The position numbers and the translations under genes are program-made. Under the pieces are notes generated by a model that ran no database searches, was not told the origin of the DNA, and worked only from the letters and a program-made list of their open reading frames with translations. Of a DNA stretch of 64,000 nucleotides, positions 27,065-36,034 are shown in pieces. Source of the DNA: an uncultured Desulfobulbaceae bacterium (GTDB lineage Bacteria; Desulfobacterota; Desulfobulbia; Desulfobulbales; BM004); the NCBI GenBank assembly GCA_947259115.1, contig CAMYKS010000021.1, forward strand, positions 1-64,000, read 5' to 3'. How positions within the stretch are numbered: position 1 is the first letter of the stretch; each line of letters opens with the position of its first letter.

Positions 27065-27265
27065 TTAGCTTCAGCCACTGCCGCCGGCAGGTTTTTTGGC
27101 TGGGGCCTCTTTTGCAGTTGAGCTTTTTTCCATATCGGTGCTACCTGCACCGGCTTTTTCTCCGCTTCATGCCGTAGCACAACCCGTTACTGAAAGCCCT
27201 GCTCCTGCAATCAAACCGGCAATGCTCAGGCCGGCCAATAGCTTCTTCAACTCCTTTTTGTCCAT
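27065..27265 (-). CDS. SbtA-like selenocysteine-containing RiPP precursor peptide
   Basis: Starts at ATG 27265 behind AGAGGAGGTTGCT. The first 32 residues (MDKKELKKLLAGLSIAGLIA then GAGLSVTGCATA) form a hydrophobic leader ending in a lipobox-like GC. An in-frame UGA follows (27169-27167, codon 33), and the frame continues with SGEKAGAGSTDMEKSS, a lysine/alanine/proline-rich stretch and PAGGSG, a second UGA (27073-27071, codon 65), one serine and TAA (27067-27065). Both UGA codons have SECIS-like hairpins at the proper distance. If both are read, the peptide is 66 residues with Sec33 and Sec65; if only the first, 64 residues. Gene callers would truncate it at 32 residues. The adjacent maturase supports the reading; selA, selB and selC are not in the window. 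Confidence 0.8.
27136..27152 (-). promoter_or_regulatory. SECIS-like hairpin 1
   Basis: On the minus strand CGGTGC-AGGTA-GCACCG, a six-base stem with GGU in the loop, starting 14 bases after the first UGA. Closely resembles the E. coli fdhF minimal SECIS. Confidence 0.75.
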
Positions 27266-27793
27266 AGCAACCTCCTCTGCGTGGGTTATCAAACAACCAT
27301 CCTCTGCGTTCATGACAAAAATAATTATCATAAAAATATCATAAATAACGATTGATAACAACCTATGAAAATAAATTTTCAATACACATATTGTATTGAA
27401 TTCAGGTGGGCTTTGAAAGTTGAATCAAGGGTGACCAGTTCATATCATAAACAGTTTTGATACAGTAGGTTACCATTACGAAATTTTTCTTTTTATTGAC
27501 AGTTTACCCCGAGGTTCATTATAAGTTCAGGAAATAACTTTTAGCATTTGGTTGGATTCGGCCTTACACTTCTGTTTTTTGACTCGGACCGGACAAACAA
27601 TTAATTATCTCTTTATTGGAAGAAACCGGGCATCCAACCGGACACGCCTGCTGATGCCAATCGGATAATCACTTGTAAGGCACCGGCAACAGAGGAGTTG
27701 AAATACAGAGTCCTATAATTTTTTAGCAGACAGAACTATTCCTTACAGGGATGTGCAGAAAAAAATGACACATTTTGAAAAAAGGGGGAGACA
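27266..27793. other. Divergent intergenic region
   Basis: Contains the AT-rich upstream region of the selenopeptide operon (27310-27360, with ATAATTATCAT as a weak Fur-like hint) and a sigma-70 promoter for the plus-strand gene. No coding sequence recognised. Confidence 0.4.
27496..27525 (+). promoter_or_regulatory. Sigma-70 promoter with long leader
   Basis: TTGACA (27496) and TATAAG (27520) with an 18-base spacer. The next gene begins about 260 bases later, leaving a long untranslated leader without a recognised riboswitch. Confidence 0.5.
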
Positions 27794-28084
27794 ATGTATT
27801 TTTCACGCGTAATTATGGGAAAGGTTGAGCCCGAAAAGCATGATGAGGCTTTTGTCATTTTCACGGATGAAATAATTCCGGCTGTCAAGGAACAAAAGGG
27901 ATACAGGGGAGCTAATCTTTTTACCGACCCACACACCGGGAAATTTATTTCAACAACCATCTGGAAAACAGAAGAAGATATGATTTCCAGCGACAAAAGC
28001 GGATACCTTAAGGAACAACTGGATAAAGTGGCGACCCTCTTGACCGAACCTCCTGTTATTGAGCATTACATTGTCCATTATTGA
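27794..28084 (+). CDS. Antibiotic-biosynthesis-monooxygenase-fold (ABM) protein
   Basis: 96 residues with the dimeric alpha/beta barrel pattern: FSRVIMGKVEPEKHDEAFVIF, VKEQKGYRGANLFTDP and a terminal TEPPVIEHYIVHY strand. Such proteins are small cofactor-free monooxygenases or heme-related enzymes, but many have no known activity. A strong purine-rich site (AAAGGGGGAGACA) precedes the ATG. Divergent from the selenopeptide locus. Confidence 0.8.
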   Translation: MYFSRVIMGKVEPEKHDEAFVIFTDEIIPAVKEQKGYRGANLFTDPHTGKFISTTIWKTEEDMISSDKSGYLKEQLDKVATLLTEPPVIEHYIVHY

Positions 28085-28402
28085 TCAATAGTTGCGTAAT
28101 ACATACATTACCGGTTTCCCTAACCACAGGTGGCGTGAACTTTCTTAAATATTTCTACGGGTCAAGCTGCCCAGCGGCTATCCGGACTATCTAGAATCCA
28201 TCTCGGACAGATCACCTGAAAATTGAACGAACTCAGATTTGATCTGCACCCTGTTTCATTGAAAATCACTCCAACGTATAAAGGTTTGTTGAGTAAACGA
28301 TTCGTAATTCTTTGTTGTGGGAGGGTTTGATATATTGTTACAGTTGAAATACAGTGCTGCATTACAACAAGAGCACACAACAGGTGCGATGATTTATATC
28401 AG
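28085..28402. other. Intergenic region, nothing seen
   Basis: No gene, repeat or terminator could be supported. Confidence 0.3.
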
Positions 28403-28747
28403 TCAAAAATTATTAATAGCATCCTCGGTCGAATGAAAAATATGAATGCATTTTGTCAGGCCTATCATGTGGAATATCTTTTTAAAATGCTCTGATAAGC
28501 CACTGGCATGGATTTTCTGCTCCCTTCTTTTTCCGGCAGCAGCTATTTGTATCAGAAAGGCCAGGCCGCCGCTGTCAATATAGCAATCCTTTTCAAACTG
28601 CAGAAGCAGATTGGAAGAGTCAGCAATGGTATCATGTTGATAGGCGCTAGCAATAACCTTCCACGTTTCAGCAGTGACATTACCATGAATGCTGATAACA
28701 GCTACACCATCAATATGACTGGTTGATACATTTATCTCTTTGCCCAT
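28403..28747 (-). CDS. STAS-domain anti-sigma-factor antagonist-like protein
   Basis: 114 residues forming one STAS domain: VAVISIHGNVTAETW, the phosphorylation site region DCYIDSGGLAFLIQ with Ser in DSGG, and HFKKIFHMIGLTKCIHIF. SpoIIAA-like proteins are phosphorylated by serine kinases (RsbW-type) in partner-switching pathways. No anti-sigma kinase or phosphatase gene is adjacent. Confidence 0.88.
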   Translation of the reverse strand: MGKEINVSTSHIDGVAVISIHGNVTAETWKVIASAYQHDTIADSSNLLLQFEKDCYIDSGGLAFLIQIAAAGKRREQKIHASGLSEHFKKIFHMIGLTKCIHIFHSTEDAINNF

Positions 28748-29335
28748 TAAAACGCCTCATATTTTCATTTGCAGCATTAACAATACCCTATAATTATTCC
28801 TTTTTCACCTCTAAATATGAATAAACATTCATAATTCGCTTCCCTGTCCGATTTATTAACAAATATCCATCTTCAGCAGATTGTGCAGCAGGAATCCTTT
28901 TTAAACAGTTAATTTCTTTTCCCATATTACCCATTATTATGGGGGGCAATTAAAATGTCGGCCCCCACCTTTGACCAAACTTGCTGCAAGACGCAATTGC
29001 ACTCAAGGATGTTTCATGGGGCTGTAGCCACTATATCATTGCTTTTGCATCTTTTTGTACTTCAATCTGGCCCTGGACGGATACTGTCTGGGCGACCCGC
29101 TGCTTAAACGTTAGGGAAGGGATATTATCCTGTAGGAAAGGCCGGATTAAGGATGCATGAAAAATAAAACATACAAATGGCTGGTGCCAATTCCTTTATG
29201 AGCCATACTGATGTGGGAGAATTTTAAAAAAAATTTTACTTTTCCGGGGGTGTCTCATATTTTTCAGCACCTTCCCATTGCGTCCTTATTGTGCAACAAA
29301 TCGATAGCAATCCTCTATGACGTCATAACAAACAA
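28748..29335. other. Intergenic region with one possible small gene
   Basis: About 590 bases, largely featureless; one 50-codon frame at 28955-29107 is listed separately. Confidence 0.4.
28955..29107 (+). CDS. Possible 50-residue small protein
   Basis: ATG preceded by GGGGGG eight bases upstream. Translation gives SAPTFDQTCCKTQLH, a hydrophobic segment (AVATISLLLHLFVL) and a glycine/arginine tail. GGGGGC before and GCCCCC after the start codon could pair and hide the ribosome site. No homologue recognised; it may be fortuitous. Confidence 0.25.
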   Translation: MSAPTFDQTCCKTQLHSRMFHGAVATISLLLHLFVLQSGPGRILSGRPAA

Positions 29336-32125
29336 CTACTGCACAACAAACATTCCAATATAGACCAGGCCTAAAAGTACTATGGGCAGATATCCGAACC
29401 GTTTGTAGTGTAATAAGCCTCCTTCTTCATCCTGGTGGTTCCTTATAAGAACTTTCAAAATGCCCATCGAAAGAGCAATGCCAAGCAGAAGAAATAAAAC
29501 CTGCCACGGCTTAATAGAGCCCTGCGGATAAACAAAACCCCACGGTTCAAAATTAAAGCCGAACTGCCTGCCGAGGGTCGGCAAAAAACTTCCAAGCCGG
29601 GTTAAAAGCGGGTTGAGTTGGTAAACGAACTCATAGACAAACGCCAACGGGATTATGGCATGAGTGAAGAGGTCGCCTTTGATGATGGCGCTGTTTTTCA
29701 GCTTGCCGAAAGCCCAGGTTCCCGAAATGCGTAAATAGGCAAAAGATACGACAGTGGCGGCAATTAATAAGGCTGCGTAAAGTGCCCACCTGGAGTGAAA
29801 CCCTGATTCCAGGCGCTGCATAAATGGGGTGTGCAGCAAACCGCGGAAAACCTGGGTGCCCAGGATAACCGGCACAAAAACTGTTGTCATCTTTTCAGGC
29901 TTTACTGTAGCCCATAGTTCATGGCCCGGTATACGCAGATTGAAAGCAGGTGAATCGTTAGAGCAGGTTTTTACGCAGTTGCCGCAGAGAATACAGTTCT
30001 GATTGGAGGTCAGTGAGAAAGGACCCTGGTACAATGGGCATCCAGGAGAGTTTTCATCGCCTTTGTAACAACTGTTGGTTTTACAGGTACTGTTGCATAT
30101 ACTGCTGTTGGCGCGCCATTCGACTACAGAGCAGCCGGAAAAAACAGCACCAAGGCTCCCGAGGGGGCAAAGATAACGGCACCAGAGCCTGCGTTCGAAC
30201 AGTATCCCTGAAATTATGGCAAGAAAGGTTATTGAGAGCAGCAAATAACCGGTGGCCAGAGGTGAATATTGCATCCGGGTAGCAGCTTGTGCCAGGATAA
30301 TGACCGCCAGTCCGGCAGCACTGAGATAGACTCCATAATCATGTATAAAGGTTGGCACTTTCAGCTTTTTATTACCAAGGCGATTCAACAGATCATTGGC
30401 TGCACCCATGGGGCAGACAGAACACCATATGCGGGCTCCTGCAAACCAGCTGACAACAAGGAGCGGTTCCCACATGGCCCATACCAGGAGGAGCGATATG
30501 TTGCTGTTTGAAACCTGGCTTCCGGCAAATGACAGCAGGAAGATCAGACTGAATACAGAAGCTACAGCCACCTGCAGAGCACCAGGGTAAGCACGGCTGC
30601 TGAAGAATTTTCTGATTTTATCAAACTGGAGGAGATTAATTGTGTATTTGCCTTCCGGCGGGGTAATGCCGATGAAAATATCTTCCGGCATAAGGAAGTC
30701 ACCATGGGCAAGGTTGATTGCCCTGCGGATGACGATTTGCAGTTCATCCATATTGCCGGGCCAATCATATTCCATGATGCGTTGATAGGCCTCGGGGGAG
30801 ACACCCTTGATCAGTTTTCTGTCAGGGGTTTTGAAACATTCCATTATAATAATGAAGTCAACCAGAAGGCGTAAATCGCTTTTACGTTTGCTTATGGGCG
30901 GCACTGTCATCTGGTTGGCCTGTAGTAATGTCAGAAGATCAGGATTGAATTTTTCTTCCTGCGCTGATTTCTGCAAGCCTTCGGAAGTGGTGCAAATAAT
31001 TCTGGCGCTGGAGGTAATGGGCTTCTGGCCGCCAACGGTCATAAAAGTGCCGTTGTGCAAATAATGCAACAGCTTCTCCTGTACCCCTGTAGCCAGCTTG
31101 TCTATATTTCTGATAACGACTGATCCCTGGCGGCATATCTGCAGCAGACCCAGGCCCCTGGCTTTTGAAAAGGAAAACGCCTTGTCTTCGTAGCCGAAGA
31201 GAATACTGCTTTGTGCCATTTCCAATTGCAGTGCCCCGGAGTCTGCTTCCAGTATTGCTCCATAGCCTTCCAGGGCAATATTTTCTGCATCCATGGAAAG
31301 GAAGGGGGACGATGAATAGGGGCTGTTCTTGTGGATATTGCCGGCAACCACGAGTACTTCGGTGCCCGGTTCTCCGTGAATCAGAACAGGTAAGTTGTTT
31401 TGCGCCGCTGCATCAATTTTTTGCCTCAACTGATTTATTACCCGTGTCTGGCCGATAAGTTCAGGCAGGGAGAGATCGTCCTGTTCTGAGACAAACTGCT
31501 GATACGCCTTTTCTTTTTCACCGGCTTTGACGATTTCTGCATCTTTCTGGATCAAACGCTTGGCAAAGCCCTTTATAAGTGCCATTGCAACATCAGCATT
31601 TTGGGAGCATAGCTGGTCCAGGTGTTTTTTTGAAAGGACTAAGAGGCTGGTGGGCTCAATTGTTTTTGTAGAGGTTCTGTAGGGTTTTCCGGTTAACAGG
31701 GAAATTTCCCCAAAACCTTCCCCTGCCTGGAGAACTGCCACCGTATTTTCGGTTCCTTCTTCCAGTGCAGTAAAGGCTTTCACCCTTCCCGAAACAACAA
31801 TAAAAAACGAGTCCAGTTGATCACCTTTATTATAGATAATCGAGCCTTCCCGGAAAACCTTATGCTCGGCCAGGGAGAGTGTTTCTGCAATTGTTTCCCT
31901 GGAAACACCCTTGAAAAGTGACGAATCAGATAAAATGTCTAAGTGCATCTGGAAAAGTGCCTGGTCCAGGTCTTTAGCTCCAATGCCTGCGGATTCGGCA
32001 AGAATGGCACCGAGCAGTTTGAATTCGCTTTTATCTTTGAGCTTTTGTTGCTCCTTTAAAGCGTTTTTCAAGGAGGCCTCATCACATATGTTATTTTTGA
32101 TGAGATAATTGCCGATTTTTTTCAT
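29336..32125 (-). CDS. cNMP-binding / degenerate AAA+ / NapH-NosR-type polyferredoxin membrane fusion
   Basis: 929 residues from the ATG at 32125. Order: a small N-terminal helical domain (about 1-60, KKIGNYLIKNNICDEASL); Crp-type cyclic-nucleotide-binding domain (about 70-190, GEISLLTGKPYRTSTKT); sigma-54-activator-like AAA+ region (about 225-480) whose Walker A reads HGEPGTEVLVVAG without the lysine and which lacks GAFTGA; then a NapH/NosR-like membrane part with at least eight TM helices, CSVCPMG and CRYLCPLG motifs and ferredoxin cysteines CILCGNCVKTC. No helix-turn-helix is seen. It looks like a ligand- or redox-sensing membrane electron-transfer protein built from a dead activator module. 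Confidence 0.85.
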   Translation of the reverse strand: MKKIGNYLIKNNICDEASLKNALKEQQKLKDKSEFKLLGAILAESAGIGAKDLDQALFQMHLDILSDSSLFKGVSRETIAETLSLAEHKVFREGSIIYNKGDQLDSFFIVVSGRVKAFTALEEGTENTVAVLQAGEGFGEISLLTGKPYRTSTKTIEPTSLLVLSKKHLDQLCSQNADVAMALIKGFAKRLIQKDAEIVKAGEKEKAYQQFVSEQDDLSLPELIGQTRVINQLRQKIDAAAQNNLPVLIHGEPGTEVLVVAGNIHKNSPYSSSPFLSMDAENIALEGYGAILEADSGALQLEMAQSSILFGYEDKAFSFSKARGLGLLQICRQGSVVIRNIDKLATGVQEKLLHYLHNGTFMTVGGQKPITSSARIICTTSEGLQKSAQEEKFNPDLLTLLQANQMTVPPISKRKSDLRLLVDFIIIMECFKTPDRKLIKGVSPEAYQRIMEYDWPGNMDELQIVIRRAINLAHGDFLMPEDIFIGITPPEGKYTINLLQFDKIRKFFSSRAYPGALQVAVASVFSLIFLLSFAGSQVSNSNISLLLVWAMWEPLLVVSWFAGARIWCSVCPMGAANDLLNRLGNKKLKVPTFIHDYGVYLSAAGLAVIILAQAATRMQYSPLATGYLLLSITFLAIISGILFERRLWCRYLCPLGSLGAVFSGCSVVEWRANSSICNSTCKTNSCYKGDENSPGCPLYQGPFSLTSNQNCILCGNCVKTCSNDSPAFNLRIPGHELWATVKPEKMTTVFVPVILGTQVFRGLLHTPFMQRLESGFHSRWALYAALLIAATVVSFAYLRISGTWAFGKLKNSAIIKGDLFTHAIIPLAFVYEFVYQLNPLLTRLGSFLPTLGRQFGFNFEPWGFVYPQGSIKPWQVLFLLLGIALSMGILKVLIRNHQDEEGGLLHYKRFGYLPIVLLGLVYIGMFVVQ

Positions 32126-32310
32126 TCTACTGCCTGCCTGCAAAAAAATTGTACCTTATTACCGGGCCATTAGGGTGCGTCACAAATTACCATATATTGA
32201 AACATGTTTGGACAGAATTATACAGAATGGTTTTATCATCAGCCTTCCTGACAAGCTGGAATGAATCTGTCAATAAATTTGGCAGCAAAAACAAAAAAAA
32301 ACGTCATGTT

Positions 32311-33153
32311 TCAGTTCTTCTTTTTCCCATTTGATTTTTTCATACCGTGAATAATTGGATATACCCCCGGTTTGCCGACAAAGGGTAATGCCAACAGCCA
32401 CGGCAGGGTAAGTTTATTCCGGTCGCGGAATTGGGAAAGCCCTATGGTCATGCCATCATGACCGGCCGCCGGCTGGGCCCTGTAGGTGCGAAAAAGCCAG
32501 TCCCACCAGGGAAGATTAAAGCCGAAATTGCTGTTCGTTTCCTTGATCACAACCGAGTGGTGCACCCGATGCATGTCAGGAGTTACAACTACGAGCCGGA
32601 GTAGCCTGTCGACTTTAAGAGGCATACGGATATTACCATGGTTGAACATTGAGGTGCCGTTTAAAAAAATCTCGAAAAGGATCACGGCCAGAACCGGCGG
32701 GCCAATAAGAACTACTGCTAATAATTTAATTCCCATTGACAGCATGACCTCAATGGGATGAAAGCGCAGCCCGGTTGAGACGTCAATATCAAGGTCTGCA
32801 TGGTGCATCATATGAAGGCGCCAAAATATCGGCACAGTATGAAACATGACATGCTGCAAAAAGATGATGAGATCCAGGGCCAGCACCCCGATTGCAACAG
32901 CCAAAGGAAAAGGCAGATCATCAAATTGGTTCAGCAACCCCATACCGGTCCTGTTGGAGGCAAAATTCACCGCAAGAACAGGAAATGTTCCCCTGACAAT
33001 TAAGGTATTCAGTAGGGTGACCCCGAGGTTGCCGGCCCAGCGCATGCTCTTGGAGGTGGTGAGCGGACGGCGGGGTGAAACAAACTCCCATACGGCAACA
33101 GCAACAAAAATACCCAGAAAGGCTGCAAGCCTAATTGATGCTTCATTACCCAT
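32311..33153 (-). CDS. Fatty acid hydroxylase/sterol desaturase family membrane protein
   Basis: 280 residues with about five TM helices and the histidine boxes of the family: HVMFH, HMMHH after RL, and HRVHH near the end, which bind a di-iron centre. Members hydroxylate or desaturate lipids with oxygen; in an anaerobe the role is unclear, and membrane-lipid modification is inferred. It begins about 300 bases from the HAO-family gene and runs into a short spacer before the fusion gene. Confidence 0.88.
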   Translation of the reverse strand: MGNEASIRLAAFLGIFVAVAVWEFVSPRRPLTTSKSMRWAGNLGVTLLNTLIVRGTFPVLAVNFASNRTGMGLLNQFDDLPFPLAVAIGVLALDLIIFLQHVMFHTVPIFWRLHMMHHADLDIDVSTGLRFHPIEVMLSMGIKLLAVVLIGPPVLAVILFEIFLNGTSMFNHGNIRMPLKVDRLLRLVVVTPDMHRVHHSVVIKETNSNFGFNLPWWDWLFRTYRAQPAAGHDGMTIGLSQFRDRNKLTLPWLLALPFVGKPGVYPIIHGMKKSNGKKKN

Positions 33154-33371
33154 GCAGCACCTGTTGGTCTTACCTGGAAAAATTACAAAATATCGAATCT
33201 TTCTATCGTAATTTTACTGTACATCAATTTTTCCCATAATAAAGGAAAATTTTTTTCTCAGGATCCTCACTTTATAGAGCAAGAATGATTTTTGAGTGAC
33301 TCAAGGAAGGCTAATCCCGGTATCCATTATGGAACATTCCAGAGTAAATTTTAATGATCTGGAAGTATCAA

Positions 33372-33405
33372 AACAGAAAGGGCAGAACCGTTTCCGGCCC
33401 TGCCC
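33372..33405 (-). terminator. Intrinsic terminator after the HAO-family gene
   Basis: On the minus strand GGGCAGGGCCG, a GAAA loop and CGGTTCTGCCC, followed by TTTCTGTTTT. Confidence 0.85.
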
Positions 33406-33451
33406 CTTGTGAGAAATATAAGTCTAACGAAATATTGATTTAAGCCAAAGC

Positions 33452-34723
33452 CTATTTTTTATGGGTCGCCCGCATGAAATGGGCCAGCTCCTTTATCTTT
33501 CCCAGGTCCTTGGTCATCATTGCCCAGCCGTACCAGTAAGCATAGTCAGGATTCACATGGAAGAATGCCTGATACGTCCGCATGCGGTGTTTCATGTACA
33601 TCTCAAAAAGCACCTGGTCGATATGGGACATGTGCTCCATATCCGACCCTCCTGTACGCATGAAATAGAAAAAATCAGGATAGGCAAAGGCATAATCCGC
33701 CGGCTTCTTGATAATCCCGTCCTTGTAGAGGTCGGCCACAGTCTTGATGGCCTCGGCCATCAGTCTGTCAGCTTTCTGCATGATACTGTCACCCATGGCA
33801 AGCTGCTCCCTGGCATAAGTCTCAGAGTGGCATTTGGAGCAGATTTTTATCATCTTCTCCCGTTCTTTAGACCAGGCTTCTTCAGTAAGTCTGGCCAAAT
33901 CAACCTCCTTCACGGCATCAAGCCTGGCGGTCGGTTCACCGGTTTCCGGGTTGAGAACTCCCAGTGCCTTTAGGATAGTGACCCGGTCATCTGCCCACTG
34001 CTTGTCTTTCGGCAAAGGCAGGCGTACCCCGAGAAACCCCCAGGCAGTCCTGTTTTCATGATTGCCGTCGGGCATATGGCAATCCTGACACTTAGGTGCA
34101 GCTGCTCCTGCAGGCAAATCCCCGACCTCCTGGCTCAGGTACCGGGTGCCGTGCTTGGAACTGCTCCACATTTCCCACTGGGGATGGTCATAGCCCATAT
34201 GGCATTGCTGGCAGGCCCTGGGATTCAGGGCCTCTTTTTTGGAAAAACTATGGCGTGTATGGCACTCGTCGCAGGAATTATTCTGGTAGCGATACCCTTT
34301 GTCCCGCTGTTCCTTTTTCTGGGCCTCGGACTTTATGCCCATATTGTGGCAGCCGCCACAGCCCCTGCCGCCTTCCATCAACTCGTCCGGCTCTAGATGG
34401 GTTACGTTTATGGCATTCATAGAAGTCCAGCCGTGGTTATGCTTGCCTTTAGAGAACTGCTGAAACTGATCTTCATGGCATTCCCCGCAGACCGCTTCAT
34501 CAGGCATGACTGCAAGGTTGGCATCTTCCGCTGTTGTGTGTTTTTCTCCATGGCAGGTCGAGCAGGTGACATCCTCTTTACTGTGTTTACTGACCTGCCA
34601 GTCCTGAACCTGTCCCGGAGAAATTTTTTGATGGCACGCTATGCATGCGTCTTCCGCCGAAGCAGGACCTGCAAATATCAGTGCCATCAGGGCCGCTGCA
34701 AAGATACATCGCACTGTTTTCAT
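33452..34723 (-). CDS. Octaheme c-type cytochrome of the hydroxylamine oxidoreductase (HAO) family
   Basis: 423 residues with a cleavable signal peptide (about 1-23) and eight CxxCH motifs (CIACH, CSTCH, CGECH, CGGCH, CDECH, CQQCH, CQDCH, CSKCH). The block CDECHTRHSFSKKEA then CQQCHMGYDHPQ is diagnostic for the HAO family. I see no obvious tyrosine equivalent to the heme cross-link of true oxidases, so it is more likely a reductive type, as in epsilonproteobacterial Hao proteins acting on nitrite, NO or hydroxylamine. Divergent from nrfH, sharing its regulatory region. Confidence 0.92.
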   Translation of the reverse strand: MKTVRCIFAAALMALIFAGPASAEDACIACHQKISPGQVQDWQVSKHSKEDVTCSTCHGEKHTTAEDANLAVMPDEAVCGECHEDQFQQFSKGKHNHGWTSMNAINVTHLEPDELMEGGRGCGGCHNMGIKSEAQKKEQRDKGYRYQNNSCDECHTRHSFSKKEALNPRACQQCHMGYDHPQWEMWSSSKHGTRYLSQEVGDLPAGAAAPKCQDCHMPDGNHENRTAWGFLGVRLPLPKDKQWADDRVTILKALGVLNPETGEPTARLDAVKEVDLARLTEEAWSKEREKMIKICSKCHSETYAREQLAMGDSIMQKADRLMAEAIKTVADLYKDGIIKKPADYAFAYPDFFYFMRTGGSDMEHMSHIDQVLFEMYMKHRMRTYQAFFHVNPDYAYWYGWAMMTKDLGKIKELAHFMRATHKK

Positions 34724-35034
34724 ACCAGTCTCCTCCTGTGTAAGAGTTAATAAAAAAACCTAACCAAGCCTGCATTTATTCAACAAAAAGCCCTTTCCTG
34801 GAAAGTCCATTTCCAAAGGTTTTCTTATTGCCGGGTCAAATTATTACACACTGCTTCCTTAGCGTATGAAGGTTGGCAATCATACCGGTATTTCTACCTA
34901 TTCTTTTGCTATTGATTACTAAATTCCAGGAATTTATTCAAGTGCCACAATGTGCCATCTACTCCATTTGGTTGTCATGATCCAGGTGCGTGTTGCTTCA
35001 TTTAGCCGCAGGCACATAAGTGCACACCACACAC

Positions 35035-35050
35035 GTTACCCTTCGGTAAC
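35035..35050. promoter_or_regulatory. Activator palindrome, site 1
   Basis: GTTACC-CTTC-GGTAAC, a perfect inverted repeat centred about 118 bases before the predicted nrfH start point. Confidence 0.8.
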
Positions 35051-35067
35051 ATCATGTCTTGAATAGA

Positions 35068-35083
35068 GTTACCGCGGGGTAAC
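35068..35083. promoter_or_regulatory. Activator palindrome, site 2
   Basis: GTTACC-GCGG-GGTAAC, 33 bp from site 1 and so on the same side of the helix; typical tandem enhancer layout for an NtrC-type activator. Confidence 0.8.
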
Positions 35084-35133
35084 ATCATTGGGTGCATATT
35101 TTTTAACTACTTAATATTTGAAGAAATATTTTC

Positions 35134-35149
35134 TGGCATAGCGTTTGCT
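35134..35149 (+). promoter_or_regulatory. Sigma-54 promoter of nrfHA
   Basis: TGGCATAGCGTTTGCT: GG at 35135 and GC at 35147, 12 bases apart, close to consensus. It lies 50 bases after activator site 2; the start point is near 35160, leaving a leader of about 175 bases. Confidence 0.8.
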
Positions 35150-35336
35150 TTAAGAAAAGATAAAGAGGTACAAAATGGCGCGGCTTGAGTAAGGAAGCGG
35201 GAAGCAAGAAGATCAACCAGCGTGTTCAAAAAGGCTGCCATTTTCTTTACCAATGTTGCAATTTAGGGCTGCAAACTAACACGTTGCTTAACATTGCCGG
35301 TGAACTTATCTGAACACAAAACCAAAGAGGTCAACC

Positions 35337-35867
35337 ATGGAAACAAACAGCATGATGAAATATGTGTCGGTTCTTTCTGTTTTGGCGGCAGTTGGGATGT
35401 TTGCCTATGTGGTGCACGCTTCCAAGATGTTCTCATATATGTCGGAAGACCCGAAGGTATGCATCAACTGCCATACCATGAACACCGAGTATGCCACCTG
35501 GCAGCACAGTTCGCACAGGGAGTGGACCACCTGCGTGGAGTGCCATCTGCCGCAAGAGCCTTTTATTGACAAGATTATCGCAAAATCCAGGGACGGATTC
35601 AAGCATTCCTATGCCATGACTTTTCGTACTTATACAGGAGAGAACATCAGGATAAGCGAAAGCGCCAAACACAGGATTCAGGCCAACTGCATCTCCTGCC
35701 ATGACGAAATTGTCTCCCAGATAATGGCCAACAGCAAACTGTATCAGTCAGCTGGAGACAGTGACCAAATAGATAGAAAGTGCTGGAGTTGTCACAGAAG
35801 TGTTCCGCACGGCACCACCAGAAGCCTGACGACTACTCCGGAAAATTTAGGGGTCAAGGAAATATGA
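35337..35867 (+). CDS. nrfH: NrfH, tetraheme quinol dehydrogenase of nitrite reductase
   Basis: 176 residues of the NapC/NirT family: one N-terminal TM helix (about 10-28), then four c-heme motifs (CINCH, CVECH, CISCH, CWSCH). NrfH oxidises menaquinol and passes electrons to NrfA in the periplasm. AGAGGTCAACC precedes the ATG. nrfA follows about 235 bases downstream in the same direction, with a repeated hairpin between them. Confidence 0.95.
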   Translation: METNSMMKYVSVLSVLAAVGMFAYVVHASKMFSYMSEDPKVCINCHTMNTEYATWQHSSHREWTTCVECHLPQEPFIDKIIAKSRDGFKHSYAMTFRTYTGENIRISESAKHRIQANCISCHDEIVSQIMANSKLYQSAGDSDQIDRKCWSCHRSVPHGTTRSLTTTPENLGVKEI

Positions 35868-35929
35868 TGCCAACAGTAAAAACTACTCAGTCATTAACAG
35901 GGCCTGTTCAATTAGCATGTCTCAGGCGC

Positions 35930-35973
35930 AATACCTGTCCGCTGAGTGCTTTTTACGAAGCAGACAAATATGA
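35930..35973 (+). repeat. nrfA leader repeat, copy 1
   Basis: AATACCTGTCCGCTGAG, GTGCTTTTTACGAAGCAGAC and AAATATGA. TGTCCGCT and AGCAGACA can pair with one internal mismatch, forming a hairpin. Confidence 0.7.
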
Positions 35974-36034
35974 CACAAAACGAAAAAGACATAGTCAATA
36001 ACAGGGTCAATTAATTTATCTTAATGTAAAAAGT

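Larger units (their letters stand above)
34724..35336. other. Divergent hao/nrfH regulatory region
   Basis: About 610 bases without a gene, with two activator palindromes and one sigma-54 promoter towards nrfH. No clear -24/-12 promoter towards the HAO gene was found. Confidence 0.6.

Noticed and set aside
27310..27345. Fur box upstream of the selenopeptide gene
   Set aside because: Only a partial AT-rich resemblance (ATAATTATCAT); not distinct from background.
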